Below, piece by piece: positions 25,597-33,119 of a stretch of DNA of 64,000 bases. How positions within the stretch are numbered: the stretch's first letter is position 1; every line of letters starts with the position of its first letter. Under the pieces are notes generated by a model. That model did no database searches. It was not told where the DNA came from and worked only from the letters and a program-made list of their open reading frames with translations. Both the position numbers and the translations under genes were made by a program. Location: assembly GCA_000720995.1 (NCBI GenBank), contig JOEL01000002.1:310001-374000 (forward strand). Reading direction: 5' to 3'. The stretch is from Streptomyces celluloflavus (GTDB lineage: Bacteria > Actinomycetota > Actinomycetes > Streptomycetales > Streptomycetaceae).

Positions 25597-26589
25597 TCAG
25601 CGGCCCCAGCGCAGCCCCGGTGTCTGCACCGGCGCGTCCCACAGCCGCAGCAGCTCCTCGTCGATCTGGCAGAGCGTCACCGAGCAGCCCGCCATGTCCA
25701 GCGATGTCACGTAGTTGCCGACGAGCGTACGGACCACCGCCACCCCGCGCCCGGCCAGCGCCCGCTGCACCTCGGCGTTGAAGCCGTACAGCTCCAGCAG
25801 CGGTGTCGCACCCATGCCGTTGACCAGTGCGAGCACCGGCGCGTCCGGCCGCAGGTCCGCCAGGATCGCGTCCACCGCGACGTCCGCGATCTCGTGCGAG
25901 GTCATCATCGGGCGGCGCTCACGCCCCGGCTCGCCGTGGATACCGATACCCAACTCCAGCTCACCCGCAGGCAGTTCGAAGGTCGGGGTGCCCTTCGCCG
26001 GAGTGGTGACGGGGGCGAGCGCGACACCGAAGCTGCGGGTGCCGGTGACGACCTGCCGGGCCACCGCCTCGACCCGCTCCAGCGGCGCCCCCTCCTCGGC
26101 CGCGGCCCCGGCGATCTTCTCGACGAAGAGCGTCGCCCCCGTGCCGCGCCGCCCCGCCGTGAACAGCGAGTCGGTCACCGCCACATCGTCGTCGACGAGC
26201 ACGCTGGCGACCCGCAGGCCCTCCTCCTCGGCCAGGTCCGCCGCCATCGCGAAGTTCAGCACGTCGCCGGTGTAGTTCTTCACCACGAACAGCACACCGC
26301 TGCCACTGTCCACCGCCGCCGCGGCCCGCACCATCTGATCGGGCACGGGGGAGGTGAAGACCTCGCCGGGACAGGCGGCGTCCAGCATGCCGGGGCCGAC
26401 GAATCCGCCGTGCAGCGGCTCGTGCCCGCTGCCGCCGCCGGAGACCAGCCCCACCTTGCCCGCGACCGGCGCGTCCCGCCGCACGATGACCCGGTTCTCC
26501 GCATCCACCACCAGCTCGGGATGGGCCGCCGCCATACCGCGCAGCGCGTCCGCCACGACGGTCCCGGCGGTGTTGATGAGCATATTCAT
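25597..26589 (-). CDS. dhaK: DhaK, dihydroxyacetone-binding subunit of PTS-dependent dihydroxyacetone kinase
   Basis: 330 residues from ATG 26589 with CAGGAGG upstream. GLVSGGGSGHEPLHGGFVG contains the substrate-contacting His, VKNYTGDVLNFAMA the glycine-rich loop, and ELGIGIHGEPG the His that covalently holds dihydroxyacetone as a hemiaminal. The product is dihydroxyacetone phosphate, feeding glycolysis. First gene of a three-gene operon; the gap to dhaL is 78 bases. Confidence 0.95.
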   Translation of the reverse strand: MNMLINTAGTVVADALRGMAAAHPELVVDAENRVIVRRDAPVAGKVGLVSGGGSGHEPLHGGFVGPGMLDAACPGEVFTSPVPDQMVRAAAAVDSGSGVLFVVKNYTGDVLNFAMAADLAEEEGLRVASVLVDDDVAVTDSLFTAGRRGTGATLFVEKIAGAAAEEGAPLERVEAVARQVVTGTRSFGVALAPVTTPAKGTPTFELPAGELELGIGIHGEPGRERRPMMTSHEIADVAVDAILADLRPDAPVLALVNGMGATPLLELYGFNAEVQRALAGRGVAVVRTLVGNYVTSLDMAGCSVTLCQIDEELLRLWDAPVQTPGLRWGR

Positions 26590-26735
26590 CCGAACCTCCT
26601 GTCGTATGCCGATCAGTATTCAGGCAACGCCGCTCCGCGGCACGGACGGCGGCACGGACAGCGACACGGAGACGGGGGAGCGGGGTGTCCCGGCGCCGCG
26701 GGCGGCGGCGGGCGGGACGGTCCGGTACCGGCCGC

Positions 26736-27530
26736 TCAGGGGGTGGAGACGGTGAAGAGTCCGCCGTCCGGGTCGCGGATGACGGCCTGGCACCCCGTGC
26801 CACCCGTCACCGGCGCGACCGGCGCCACGGACCCGCCGGCCGCCACGGCGGCCGCGGTCACCGCCTCGATGTCGCGTACCGGGAAATGGACGTGCCACCG
26901 GGGGCGGATATGCGGGTCCGGCGCGGCCTCGACGCCGCCGCTGCGCAGCGCGGCCACCACGTTGTCCCGGCCGTCGCGCACGATGACCTGGTCGTGTTCG
27001 TAGGTCACATCGCAGACGCCCGGCTGCCCGGAAGCCCAGTCGAAGACCTGGGCGTAGAAGATGGCGGCGGCGAACGCGTCCCGGGTCCGCAGCTCCAGAA
27101 TGGCCGGGGCGCTGCCCCGTCCGACCGTCCAGGCCAGGGTCTGCCCCTCCCAGAAGCCGAACGTCGCGCCGTCCGGGTCGGCGGCGAGGGCCGCGCGTCC
27201 GGGCCCGAGCCGGAGCGGGCCGACCGCGACCGTCGCACCGCGCTCCCGGACGCGGGAGGCGGTGTCGTCCGCGCTCTCCACGGTGAAGTACGGCGTCCAG
27301 GACACGGCGATCTGGAGGCTCGGCGCCAGCGCCCCGATACCGGCGACCGGCTGGCCGCCGGCCAGCGCGACGGAGAACTCGTCCCCCAGCCGGGCGGGCC
27401 GGAACGTCCAGCCGAGGACCGCGCCGTAGAAGTCCTGCGCGGCCCGGAGATCGCGGGCCATCAGACTGACCCAGCACGGTGCGCCGCGTACGGGAACGGC
27501 GGCGTCCACGGTCGTCATGGGATCGCGCAT
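26736..27530 (-). CDS. VOC-superfamily protein with two glyoxalase-like modules
   Basis: 264 residues from ATG 27530, preferred over the inner ATG 27518 because GGAGG lies five bases upstream. Two repeats of the VOC fold are visible: residues about 10-125 (PCWVSLMARDLRAAQDFYGAVLGW) and 135-260 (ILELRTRDAFAAAIFYAQVFDW), each ending in DPDGA or DPDGG. Metal-ligand positions are not complete in the first module, so an enzyme role is uncertain. Relatives are often listed as hydroxylase or bleomycin-resistance-like proteins. No operon partner. Confidence 0.85.
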   Translation of the reverse strand: MRDPMTTVDAAVPVRGAPCWVSLMARDLRAAQDFYGAVLGWTFRPARLGDEFSVALAGGQPVAGIGALAPSLQIAVSWTPYFTVESADDTASRVRERGATVAVGPLRLGPGRAALAADPDGATFGFWEGQTLAWTVGRGSAPAILELRTRDAFAAAIFYAQVFDWASGQPGVCDVTYEHDQVIVRDGRDNVVAALRSGGVEAAPDPHIRPRWHVHFPVRDIEAVTAAAVAAGGSVAPVAPVTGGTGCQAVIRDPDGGLFTVSTP

Positions 27531-27704
27531 CCTCACCTCCGATGCCCTTCTCCACTCTGCCAGCGACCGGTCACCGACGCACCCAGGGGCCGCCGGGGGC
27601 CCGCCCCGGCCGTCGCGCACCGGATGCCGTGGCGTGGCGGCCCGGATGCCCGCTGGCTACGCTCGTCCGGGGGACACCGAGGATCCGACCCACGGAGGTT
27701 CGCC

Positions 27705-28169
27705 ATGACGCAGCTGCCCGAACCGCGCGATGTGGCCCCGCGCCTCGCCACCGGCGCGTTCATCCTGAACTCCGGGCTGAGCAAGCTCTCGGCGGACGAG
27801 GCGACCGCGCACGGCGTGCACGGCATGGCCTGTACGGCCTACCCGTTCCTGCGGAACATCGAGGCCGAGCGGTTCACCCGGTTGCTGGCCTGGAGCGAGA
27901 TCGCGATAGGCGGGGCGCTGCTCAACCCCTTCGTACCGACCCGGCTGGCCGGGCTCGCCCTGACCGGGTTCGCCGGCGGACTGGTCGGCCTGTACCTGCG
28001 GCTGCCCGGGATGCGGGAGTCCGGCAGCCTGCGCCCGACCCAGGACGGCATCCCGCTGGCCAAGGACGCCTGGATGCTGGGCATCGGCCTGGGCTTCCTG
28101 AGCGCCGGCCGGCGGCGGGGGAACGCCGGCGCGGCCCACCGCCGGTGCCGGTGCCGCCGGCGCGGCTGA
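27705..28169 (+). CDS. DoxX-like small membrane protein
   Basis: 154 residues from ATG 27705 (ACGGAGG upstream). Four hydrophobic segments are visible (ATGAFILNSGLSKL, WSEIAIGGALLNPFVP, LAGLALTGFAGGLVGLYL, DAWMLGIGLGFLSA), and the phrase GAFILNSGLSKL resembles the DoxX family start. The C-terminus is Arg-rich and cytosolic by the positive-inside rule. Function of this family in actinomycetes is not settled. Confidence 0.75.
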   Translation: MTQLPEPRDVAPRLATGAFILNSGLSKLSADEATAHGVHGMACTAYPFLRNIEAERFTRLLAWSEIAIGGALLNPFVPTRLAGLALTGFAGGLVGLYLRLPGMRESGSLRPTQDGIPLAKDAWMLGIGLGFLSAGRRRGNAGAAHRRCRCRRRG

Positions 28170-28313
28170 GCACCCGCCGAAGACGGCCGCGCGCCCGGTC
28201 CGCCGCCTCGCGAAGGCCACGGTGGTAAGGGGCACTCCCCGGGTGTGGCGCAAACCGCTGCGGAGATCATCCGATGTCTGGACGCTGATCGGTCCGGCCG
28301 GACAGGGTGAATC

Positions 28314-29255
28314 ATGCTCCTACGCCAACTCGAGTACCTGGTCGCCCTCGCCCGTGAGCGGCACTTCACCCGTGCCGCCGACGCCTGCTTCGTCTCGCAG
28401 CCCTCACTGTCCGCCGCGATCCGCAAGCTGGAGCACGAACTGGACGTCCCCATCGTGCGGCGCGGACGGCGGTACGAGGGGCTGACCCCCGAGGGCGAGC
28501 GCGTACTGGCGTGGGCGCACCGGATCCTCGCCGAGCGCGACGCGCTGCGCCAGGAACTGTCCGCCCTGCGCGGCGGGCTGACCGGGACCCTGCGCCTGGG
28601 CGCGATCCCCACCGCGCTCACCGCCGCCTCGCTGCTGACGACGCCGTTCTGCGCGAAACACCCGATGGCACGGGTGAGCCTGGAGTCGCTGTCGTCGCGG
28701 GAGATCACCGACGGTCTCGCGGAGTTCGAACTCGACGCGGCGATGACGTACCTGGACGAGGACACCCTGCGTCATATCCGCACGATCCCGCTGTACGAGG
28801 AGCGGTATGTGCTGCTCACCCCGGACGAGGGCCCGCTCGCCGGGCAGCGGAGCGCACGGTGGTCCCAGGCCGCGGCGCTGCCGCTCTGCCTGCTGTCCCC
28901 GCGGATGCGCAACCGCCGCATCATGGACGGCTGTTTCGCCGCCGACGGCGTGGCCGCGACACCGGCGGTCGAGTCGGACACCGTGGCCGGGCTCTACGCG
29001 CATCTGGCCGACGGCAACTGGTCCAGCGTGATCTCCCATGCCTGGCTGCACATGTTCGGCGTGCCGGAGGGGATGCGGGTACTGCCGCTGGAGGGGCCCG
29101 CGCACGGCCCCCGGGTCGGCCTGGTGCTCGGCGACCGCGACCCGGAATCCGTACTGGCCCGTGAACTGTGGGAGACCGCCCGCCAGGCGGGGGTGCGCGA
29201 CACCCTCGACGACGTGCTGCGCCGGCACCTGGGCGGCCGCGCGGGCACGCGGTGA
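28314..29255 (+). CDS. LysR-type transcriptional regulator, probably controls the adjacent formate dehydrogenase
   Basis: 313 residues from ATG 28314. The N-terminal winged helix is typical (QLEYLVALARERHFTRAADACFVSQPSLSAAIRKLE), then a linker helix and a periplasmic-binding-like effector domain from about residue 90. It lies 123 bases upstream of the formate dehydrogenase gene in the same direction, and the space between them holds ATAG/CTAT half-sites (29254-29282). A perfect 12-bp palindrome GTCCGGCCGGAC at 28292-28303 lies just before its own start and could be an autoregulatory site. Confidence 0.92.
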   Translation: MLLRQLEYLVALARERHFTRAADACFVSQPSLSAAIRKLEHELDVPIVRRGRRYEGLTPEGERVLAWAHRILAERDALRQELSALRGGLTGTLRLGAIPTALTAASLLTTPFCAKHPMARVSLESLSSREITDGLAEFELDAAMTYLDEDTLRHIRTIPLYEERYVLLTPDEGPLAGQRSARWSQAAALPLCLLSPRMRNRRIMDGCFAADGVAATPAVESDTVAGLYAHLADGNWSSVISHAWLHMFGVPEGMRVLPLEGPAHGPRVGLVLGDRDPESVLARELWETARQAGVRDTLDDVLRRHLGGRAGTR

Positions 29256-29282
29256 TAGATCCGGGCTATCTCGTCATAGCGA
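29254..29282 (+). promoter_or_regulatory. Three ATAG/CTAT half-sites upstream of formate dehydrogenase
   Basis: GATAG (29254-29258) and CTATC (29266-29270) form an inverted repeat spaced by seven bases; ATAG recurs at 29276-29279 in the opposite sense to CTATC. Alternating half-sites between a LysR gene and its target fit a LysR operator. The first repeat overlaps the LysR stop codon. Confidence 0.45.
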
Positions 29283-29378
29283 GGTTCGCTTTGACGGTGA
29301 CGAGCGGCGGCGAGCACCGTGGTGATCGGCGGAAGTCACCTTCCGTACCACCACATTCCAGGATGAGGAGCCACTGCC

Positions 29379-30554
29379 ATGGCCAAGGTGCTGTGCGTGC
29401 TGTTCGACGACCCCAAGGACGGATTCCCGACGTCCTACGCCCGCGACGACCTGCCCCGTATCGACAGTTACCCCGGCGGCCAGACCACGCCCACCCCGCA
29501 GGGCATCGACTTCACCCCCGGCGAGCTGCTCGGCAGCGTCTCCGGCGAACTGGGCCTGCGGTCCTTCCTGGAGAGCCGCGGCCACACGCTCGTCGTCACC
29601 TCCGACAAGGACGGCGCGGACTCGGTCTTCGACCGCGAACTCCCGGACGCGGACATCGTCATCTCCCAGCCGTTCTGGCCCGCCTACCTCACCCCCGAGC
29701 GCATCGCCGTGGCGAAGCGGCTCAAGCTGGCGGTCACCGCGGGCATCGGCTCCGACCACGTCGACCTCGACGCCGCCATCGCGCACGGCATCACCGTCGC
29801 CGAGGTCACCTACTCCAACAGCATCAGCGTCGCCGAACACGTGGTGATGATGATCCTGTCGCAGGTGCGCAACTACCTCCCCGCCCACCGCACGGTCCTG
29901 GAGGGCGGCTGGGACGTCGCCGACTGCGTGGCCCGTGCGTACGACCTGGAGGGCATGCACGTCGGCTCGGTCGCCGCCGGGCGCATCGGCCTCGCCGTGG
30001 CGCGCCGGCTCGCCCCCTTCGGTGTCACACTGCACTACACCGACCGCCACCGGCTCCCCGCCGACGTCGAGGCCGAACTCGGGCTGGTCTTCCACCCCAC
30101 GGTCGAGGACATGCTCCCGCACTGCGATGTCGTCACCGTCAACGTGCCCCTGCACCCGGAGACCGAGGGGCTCTTCGACGACGAGCTGATCGCCGGGATG
30201 AAGCGCGGCACGTATCTGATCAACACCGCGCGGGCCCGGATATGCGACGAGGGGGCCGTGCAACGCGCCCTGGAGAGCGGACAGTTGGCGGGTTACGCGG
30301 GCGACGTCTGGTACCCGCAGCCGGCCCCCGCCGACCACCCGTGGCGCACCATGCCGCATCACGGTATGACCCCGCACATCTCCGGGGCGACCCTCTCCGC
30401 CCAGGCCCGCTACGCCGCGGGCACCCGGGAGATCCTCGAATCCTGGCTGGACGGCACCCCCATCCGCGATGAGTACCTCATCGTCCGGGGCGGCGCCCTC
30501 GCCGGCACCGGCGCGCACTCCTACTCGGCCGGTGCGACGGCCGCCAAGCGGTAG
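29379..30554 (+). CDS. fdh: NAD-dependent formate dehydrogenase
   Basis: 391 residues from ATG 29379 (AGGATGAGGAG upstream). It belongs to the D-2-hydroxyacid dehydrogenase fold and carries the formate-dehydrogenase set: substrate Asn in YSNSISVAEHVVMM, nucleotide loop VGSVAAGRIGLAVAR, NAD-selecting Asp in LHYTDRHRLP, catalytic Arg in NTARARICDEGAV and catalytic His in MTPHISGATLSAQARYAAG. The reaction is formate plus NAD+ to CO2 plus NADH in the cytosol, giving detoxification or extra reducing power. No metal or selenocysteine is needed. An upstream LysR gene and operator-like half-sites suggest formate- or C1-responsive control. Confidence 0.95.
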   Translation: MAKVLCVLFDDPKDGFPTSYARDDLPRIDSYPGGQTTPTPQGIDFTPGELLGSVSGELGLRSFLESRGHTLVVTSDKDGADSVFDRELPDADIVISQPFWPAYLTPERIAVAKRLKLAVTAGIGSDHVDLDAAIAHGITVAEVTYSNSISVAEHVVMMILSQVRNYLPAHRTVLEGGWDVADCVARAYDLEGMHVGSVAAGRIGLAVARRLAPFGVTLHYTDRHRLPADVEAELGLVFHPTVEDMLPHCDVVTVNVPLHPETEGLFDDELIAGMKRGTYLINTARARICDEGAVQRALESGQLAGYAGDVWYPQPAPADHPWRTMPHHGMTPHISGATLSAQARYAAGTREILESWLDGTPIRDEYLIVRGGALAGTGAHSYSAGATAAKR

Positions 30555-30588
30555 CGGACACCGTCCGTCGGTGCACACGCCGGGGCGC

Positions 30589-30630
30589 AGGGGGCGGGAC
30601 CCGCGGTACGCGCCGCGGGTCCCGCCCCCT
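30589..30630. terminator. Strong perfect hairpin between convergent fdh and flavoprotein genes
   Basis: 18-bp arms, AGGGGGCGGGACCCGCGG (30589-30606) and its exact complement (30613-30630), around a 6-base TACGCG loop. It sits between stops on opposite strands, so it can terminate transcripts from both sides. Confidence 0.8.
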
Positions 30631-30654
30631 GTGCCCCGCCGCCGTCGGTGCCCC

Positions 30655-31908
30655 TCACGCCGTCGCGTCCGGGGGCCGGGCGGCCAGTTCGGCCAACGGG
30701 ACCGCGGGGTCCGCGAGCGTGGCCGCGTCGACCGGGTGCCGGCCGGCCACGAGGGCGCGGACCTGGTCGGTGACGTCCCAGACATTGACGTTCATACCGG
30801 CCAGCACCCGGCCGTCGGCGAGCCAGAAGGCGAGGTACGCGCCGGAGCCGGGGTCACCGCGGAAGACGACCCGGTCGTAGGCGCCCGGGATGACGTAGCC
30901 GGTGTACTCCATGCCCAGGTCGTACTGGTCGGTGAAGAAGTACGGCAGCCGGTCGTAGGCCACGTCCCGGCCGAGCATCGCCCTGGCCGCGGTCTGCGGC
31001 TGATGGAGGGCGTTGGCCCAGTGCTCGACGCGGACATGGATGCCCAGCCGGGGATGGAAGGCGCAGGCGACATCGCCGGCGGCGTGGATGTCCGGGGCGG
31101 AGGAGCGCAGTTGGGCGTCGACGCGGACGCCGTCACCGACGTCGAGACCGGCCGCGGCGGCCAGTTGGCTGTTGGGGGAGACACCGACGCCGACGATGAC
31201 GGCGTCCGCCGCGATACGGGTGCCGTCGGCCAGCAGCACCCCGTCCGCGCGACCGCCGGTGCCGGTGATCTCGGTAAGCCGGGCGCCGCACCGGAGGTCG
31301 ACCCCGTGGGCGGTGTGCAGATCGGCGAAGAGTTGGGCGACCTCGCGGCCCAGCACCCGCAGCAGGGGCAGCTCCGCCGCCTCCAGCACGGTCACCTCGA
31401 CGCCGGCGGCGCGGGCGGCGGCGGTGGTCTCCAGGCCGATCCAGCCGCCGCCGATCACCACCACCCGGGACGCGGACCGGAACGTCTCCTTGAGGCGGTC
31501 GCTGTCCGCGAGCCGCCGTAGGTAGTACACCCCGTCCAGCTCCGCGCCGGGCACCGGCAGCCGGCGCGGGGTGGCGCCGGTGGCCAGCAGCAGCTTGGCG
31601 TAGCCCAGGCGACTGCCGTCGCCGAGGGACACCGCACGGGCGGCCGGGTCGACGGCGGTGACCGCGGTGCCCAGGCGCAGATCGATGTCGTGCTCGGCGT
31701 ACCACTCCGGGGGATGGACGTAGGCGTCCTCCCGCGGGGACGTGCCCAGCAGATAGCCCTTGGACAGCGGCGGCCGCTCGTACGGCCGGTCGTGCTCGTC
31801 ACCGACCAGCACGACCGGCCCGTCGAAACCCTCCGTACGCAGGGTCTCCGCGGCCTTCGCACCGGCCAGCCCCGCTCCGGCGATCACGAATGCTGTGTTC
31901 CCGGCCAT
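30655..31908 (-). CDS. Ferredoxin/rubredoxin-NAD(P)+ reductase-like FAD flavoprotein
   Basis: 417 residues from ATG 31908 with GGAGGAG upstream. Two dinucleotide folds are visible: FAD motif VIAGAGLAGAKAAE at the start and NAD motif VVIGGGWIGLETTAAA near residue 150; RPYERPPLSKGYLLG and the DIHAAGDVACAFHPRLG FAD-contact segment match the oxygenase-coupled ferredoxin reductase family. The C-terminal ~90 residues form the reductase C-terminal domain. Such enzymes pass electrons from NAD(P)H to a ferredoxin or rubredoxin serving a P450 or dioxygenase, but no partner lies nearby. The 445-base gap upstream (31909-32353) holds no gene; it should contain the promoters of both divergent genes. Confidence 0.88.
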   Translation of the reverse strand: MAGNTAFVIAGAGLAGAKAAETLRTEGFDGPVVLVGDEHDRPYERPPLSKGYLLGTSPREDAYVHPPEWYAEHDIDLRLGTAVTAVDPAARAVSLGDGSRLGYAKLLLATGATPRRLPVPGAELDGVYYLRRLADSDRLKETFRSASRVVVIGGGWIGLETTAAARAAGVEVTVLEAAELPLLRVLGREVAQLFADLHTAHGVDLRCGARLTEITGTGGRADGVLLADGTRIAADAVIVGVGVSPNSQLAAAAGLDVGDGVRVDAQLRSSAPDIHAAGDVACAFHPRLGIHVRVEHWANALHQPQTAARAMLGRDVAYDRLPYFFTDQYDLGMEYTGYVIPGAYDRVVFRGDPGSGAYLAFWLADGRVLAGMNVNVWDVTDQVRALVAGRHPVDAATLADPAVPLAELAARPPDATA

Positions 31909-32353
31909 CTTCGGCTCCTCCTCCGGCGCCGTCGCGGCGCCTCGAACAGGTCGCACCGCGGCGCGGCGGACCCGGTGTCGCGCGCGTCCCGCGTCCGGCC
32001 CGCCCACGGTGGCGGCGCACTGCGCGCGTGTCCCGGCCACCAAGCAAGTACCCGCCGGGCGGCGGCGCCGGTACCGCCGATGGTGTGGCCCGGCCGCGCG
32101 CGCGGGCGGCCCCGGGCGTGCGACGCGCCGGACCGCCGCGCGTCTTCGGTCCCGGCGCGGCGTTCGCCGTCCGCCGCGCCGGGGGGCGCCACGGAGCGGC
32201 GGCCGGGCGGCGCGCCCCCGTCGTGCGGCCCCGCGGGCCTTGTCACACGATCGGCTCCCCGGTCGTCGTTTCAGCACATCGCACGGGCTTTTTGCGCGTA
32301 ATGTCCCCCTCGCGCCAATGGGCGGCATCGCGTTCAAGAACAGGAGACCCCTT

Positions 32354-32929
32354 ATGTCGACGACCGACATCCTCGTGGCCCGAAGCCGGAAGTTCGCAGC
32401 CGGCGCGGGCGCGCTGACCGCTGCTGTCGCCCTTGGCGCGACGCTGCTCGGCGCGGCGCCGGCCCAGGCCGTCACCCCCGAGCGTCCCTATGGCACCGTC
32501 ATGACCAAGGCCGGTGTGGCGGAGCGTCAGTACCCCAGCACGGACTCCGCCGTGAAGGGTTCCCTCAGCCACCGCCACGCGTTCGGTCTGCGGTGCAAGG
32601 TCCGCGCCGAGAGCGTCGGGGGCAACAACATCTGGTACATGCTCCGGGAGCGGGACACCTGGGTCTCGGCGAAGTACGTGAACAACACCAGCGCGGTGCC
32701 CTTCTGCAAGGACGCGTCGCACGGCCGCGCCGAGCCGAAGGCCACGGTGAAGCACGCCGCCGAGCCGAAGACCGCTGCCAAGCACGCTGCCGAACCGAAG
32801 ACCGCGGCCAAGCACGCAGTGGAGCCCAAGACCACGGCGAAGCACGCCGTGGAGCCGAAGACCGGGTCGAAGCAGGCCGTGGAGCCCAAGACCGTGACGA
32901 AGCACCCCGCGACCCCGGTCACCGACTGA
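32354..32929 (+). CDS. Secreted SH3-like protein with a Lys-rich decapeptide repeat tail
   Basis: 191 residues from ATG 32354 (CAGGAGA upstream). A signal peptide ends near AAPAQA/VTP (residue about 39). The next ~80 residues resemble a bacterial SH3 fold seen in small secreted actinomycete proteins (AGVAERQYPSTDSAV and WVSAKYVNNT), with two Cys residues that could form a disulfide. The tail, residues about 126-185, is six copies of a 10-residue unit of the form AEPKTAAKHA. The basic repeats suit binding to anionic wall polymers. No enzyme motif is present. Confidence 0.8.
   Translation: MSTTDILVARSRKFAAGAGALTAAVALGATLLGAAPAQAVTPERPYGTVMTKAGVAERQYPSTDSAVKGSLSHRHAFGLRCKVRAESVGGNNIWYMLRERDTWVSAKYVNNTSAVPFCKDASHGRAEPKATVKHAAEPKTAAKHAAEPKTAAKHAVEPKTTAKHAVEPKTGSKQAVEPKTVTKHPATPVTD
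32729..32908 (+). repeat. Six in-frame 30-bp repeats encoding xEPKxxxKHA units
   Basis: Units start at 32729, 32759, 32789, 32819, 32849 and 32879. Units two and three are identical at protein level; later units change Ala to Val at the first position. Copy number is likely to vary between strains by slippage or recombination. Confidence 0.85.
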
Positions 32930-33119
32930 CCGGGCGGGCGGCCGGGCGGCCGATGCGCACACCCGGTGGAGTAATCGGCAGGCCCGGTTCCGGTACCCGT
33001 GGGTACGGAGACCGGGCCTGCCGCATGCGCGGGCCCGCCCGAGGCGGCCGGCCCCCGTACGGCGCGGACGGCGGACGGCCGGGCATGCGGGTGCGGATAC
33101 CGGCGGCTACGTTGGCGAA

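Noticed and set aside
32729-32908. Regular 30-bp repeats considered as a CRISPR array
   Set aside because: The units are adjacent without spacers and are in frame in a secreted protein gene; no cas genes are present.
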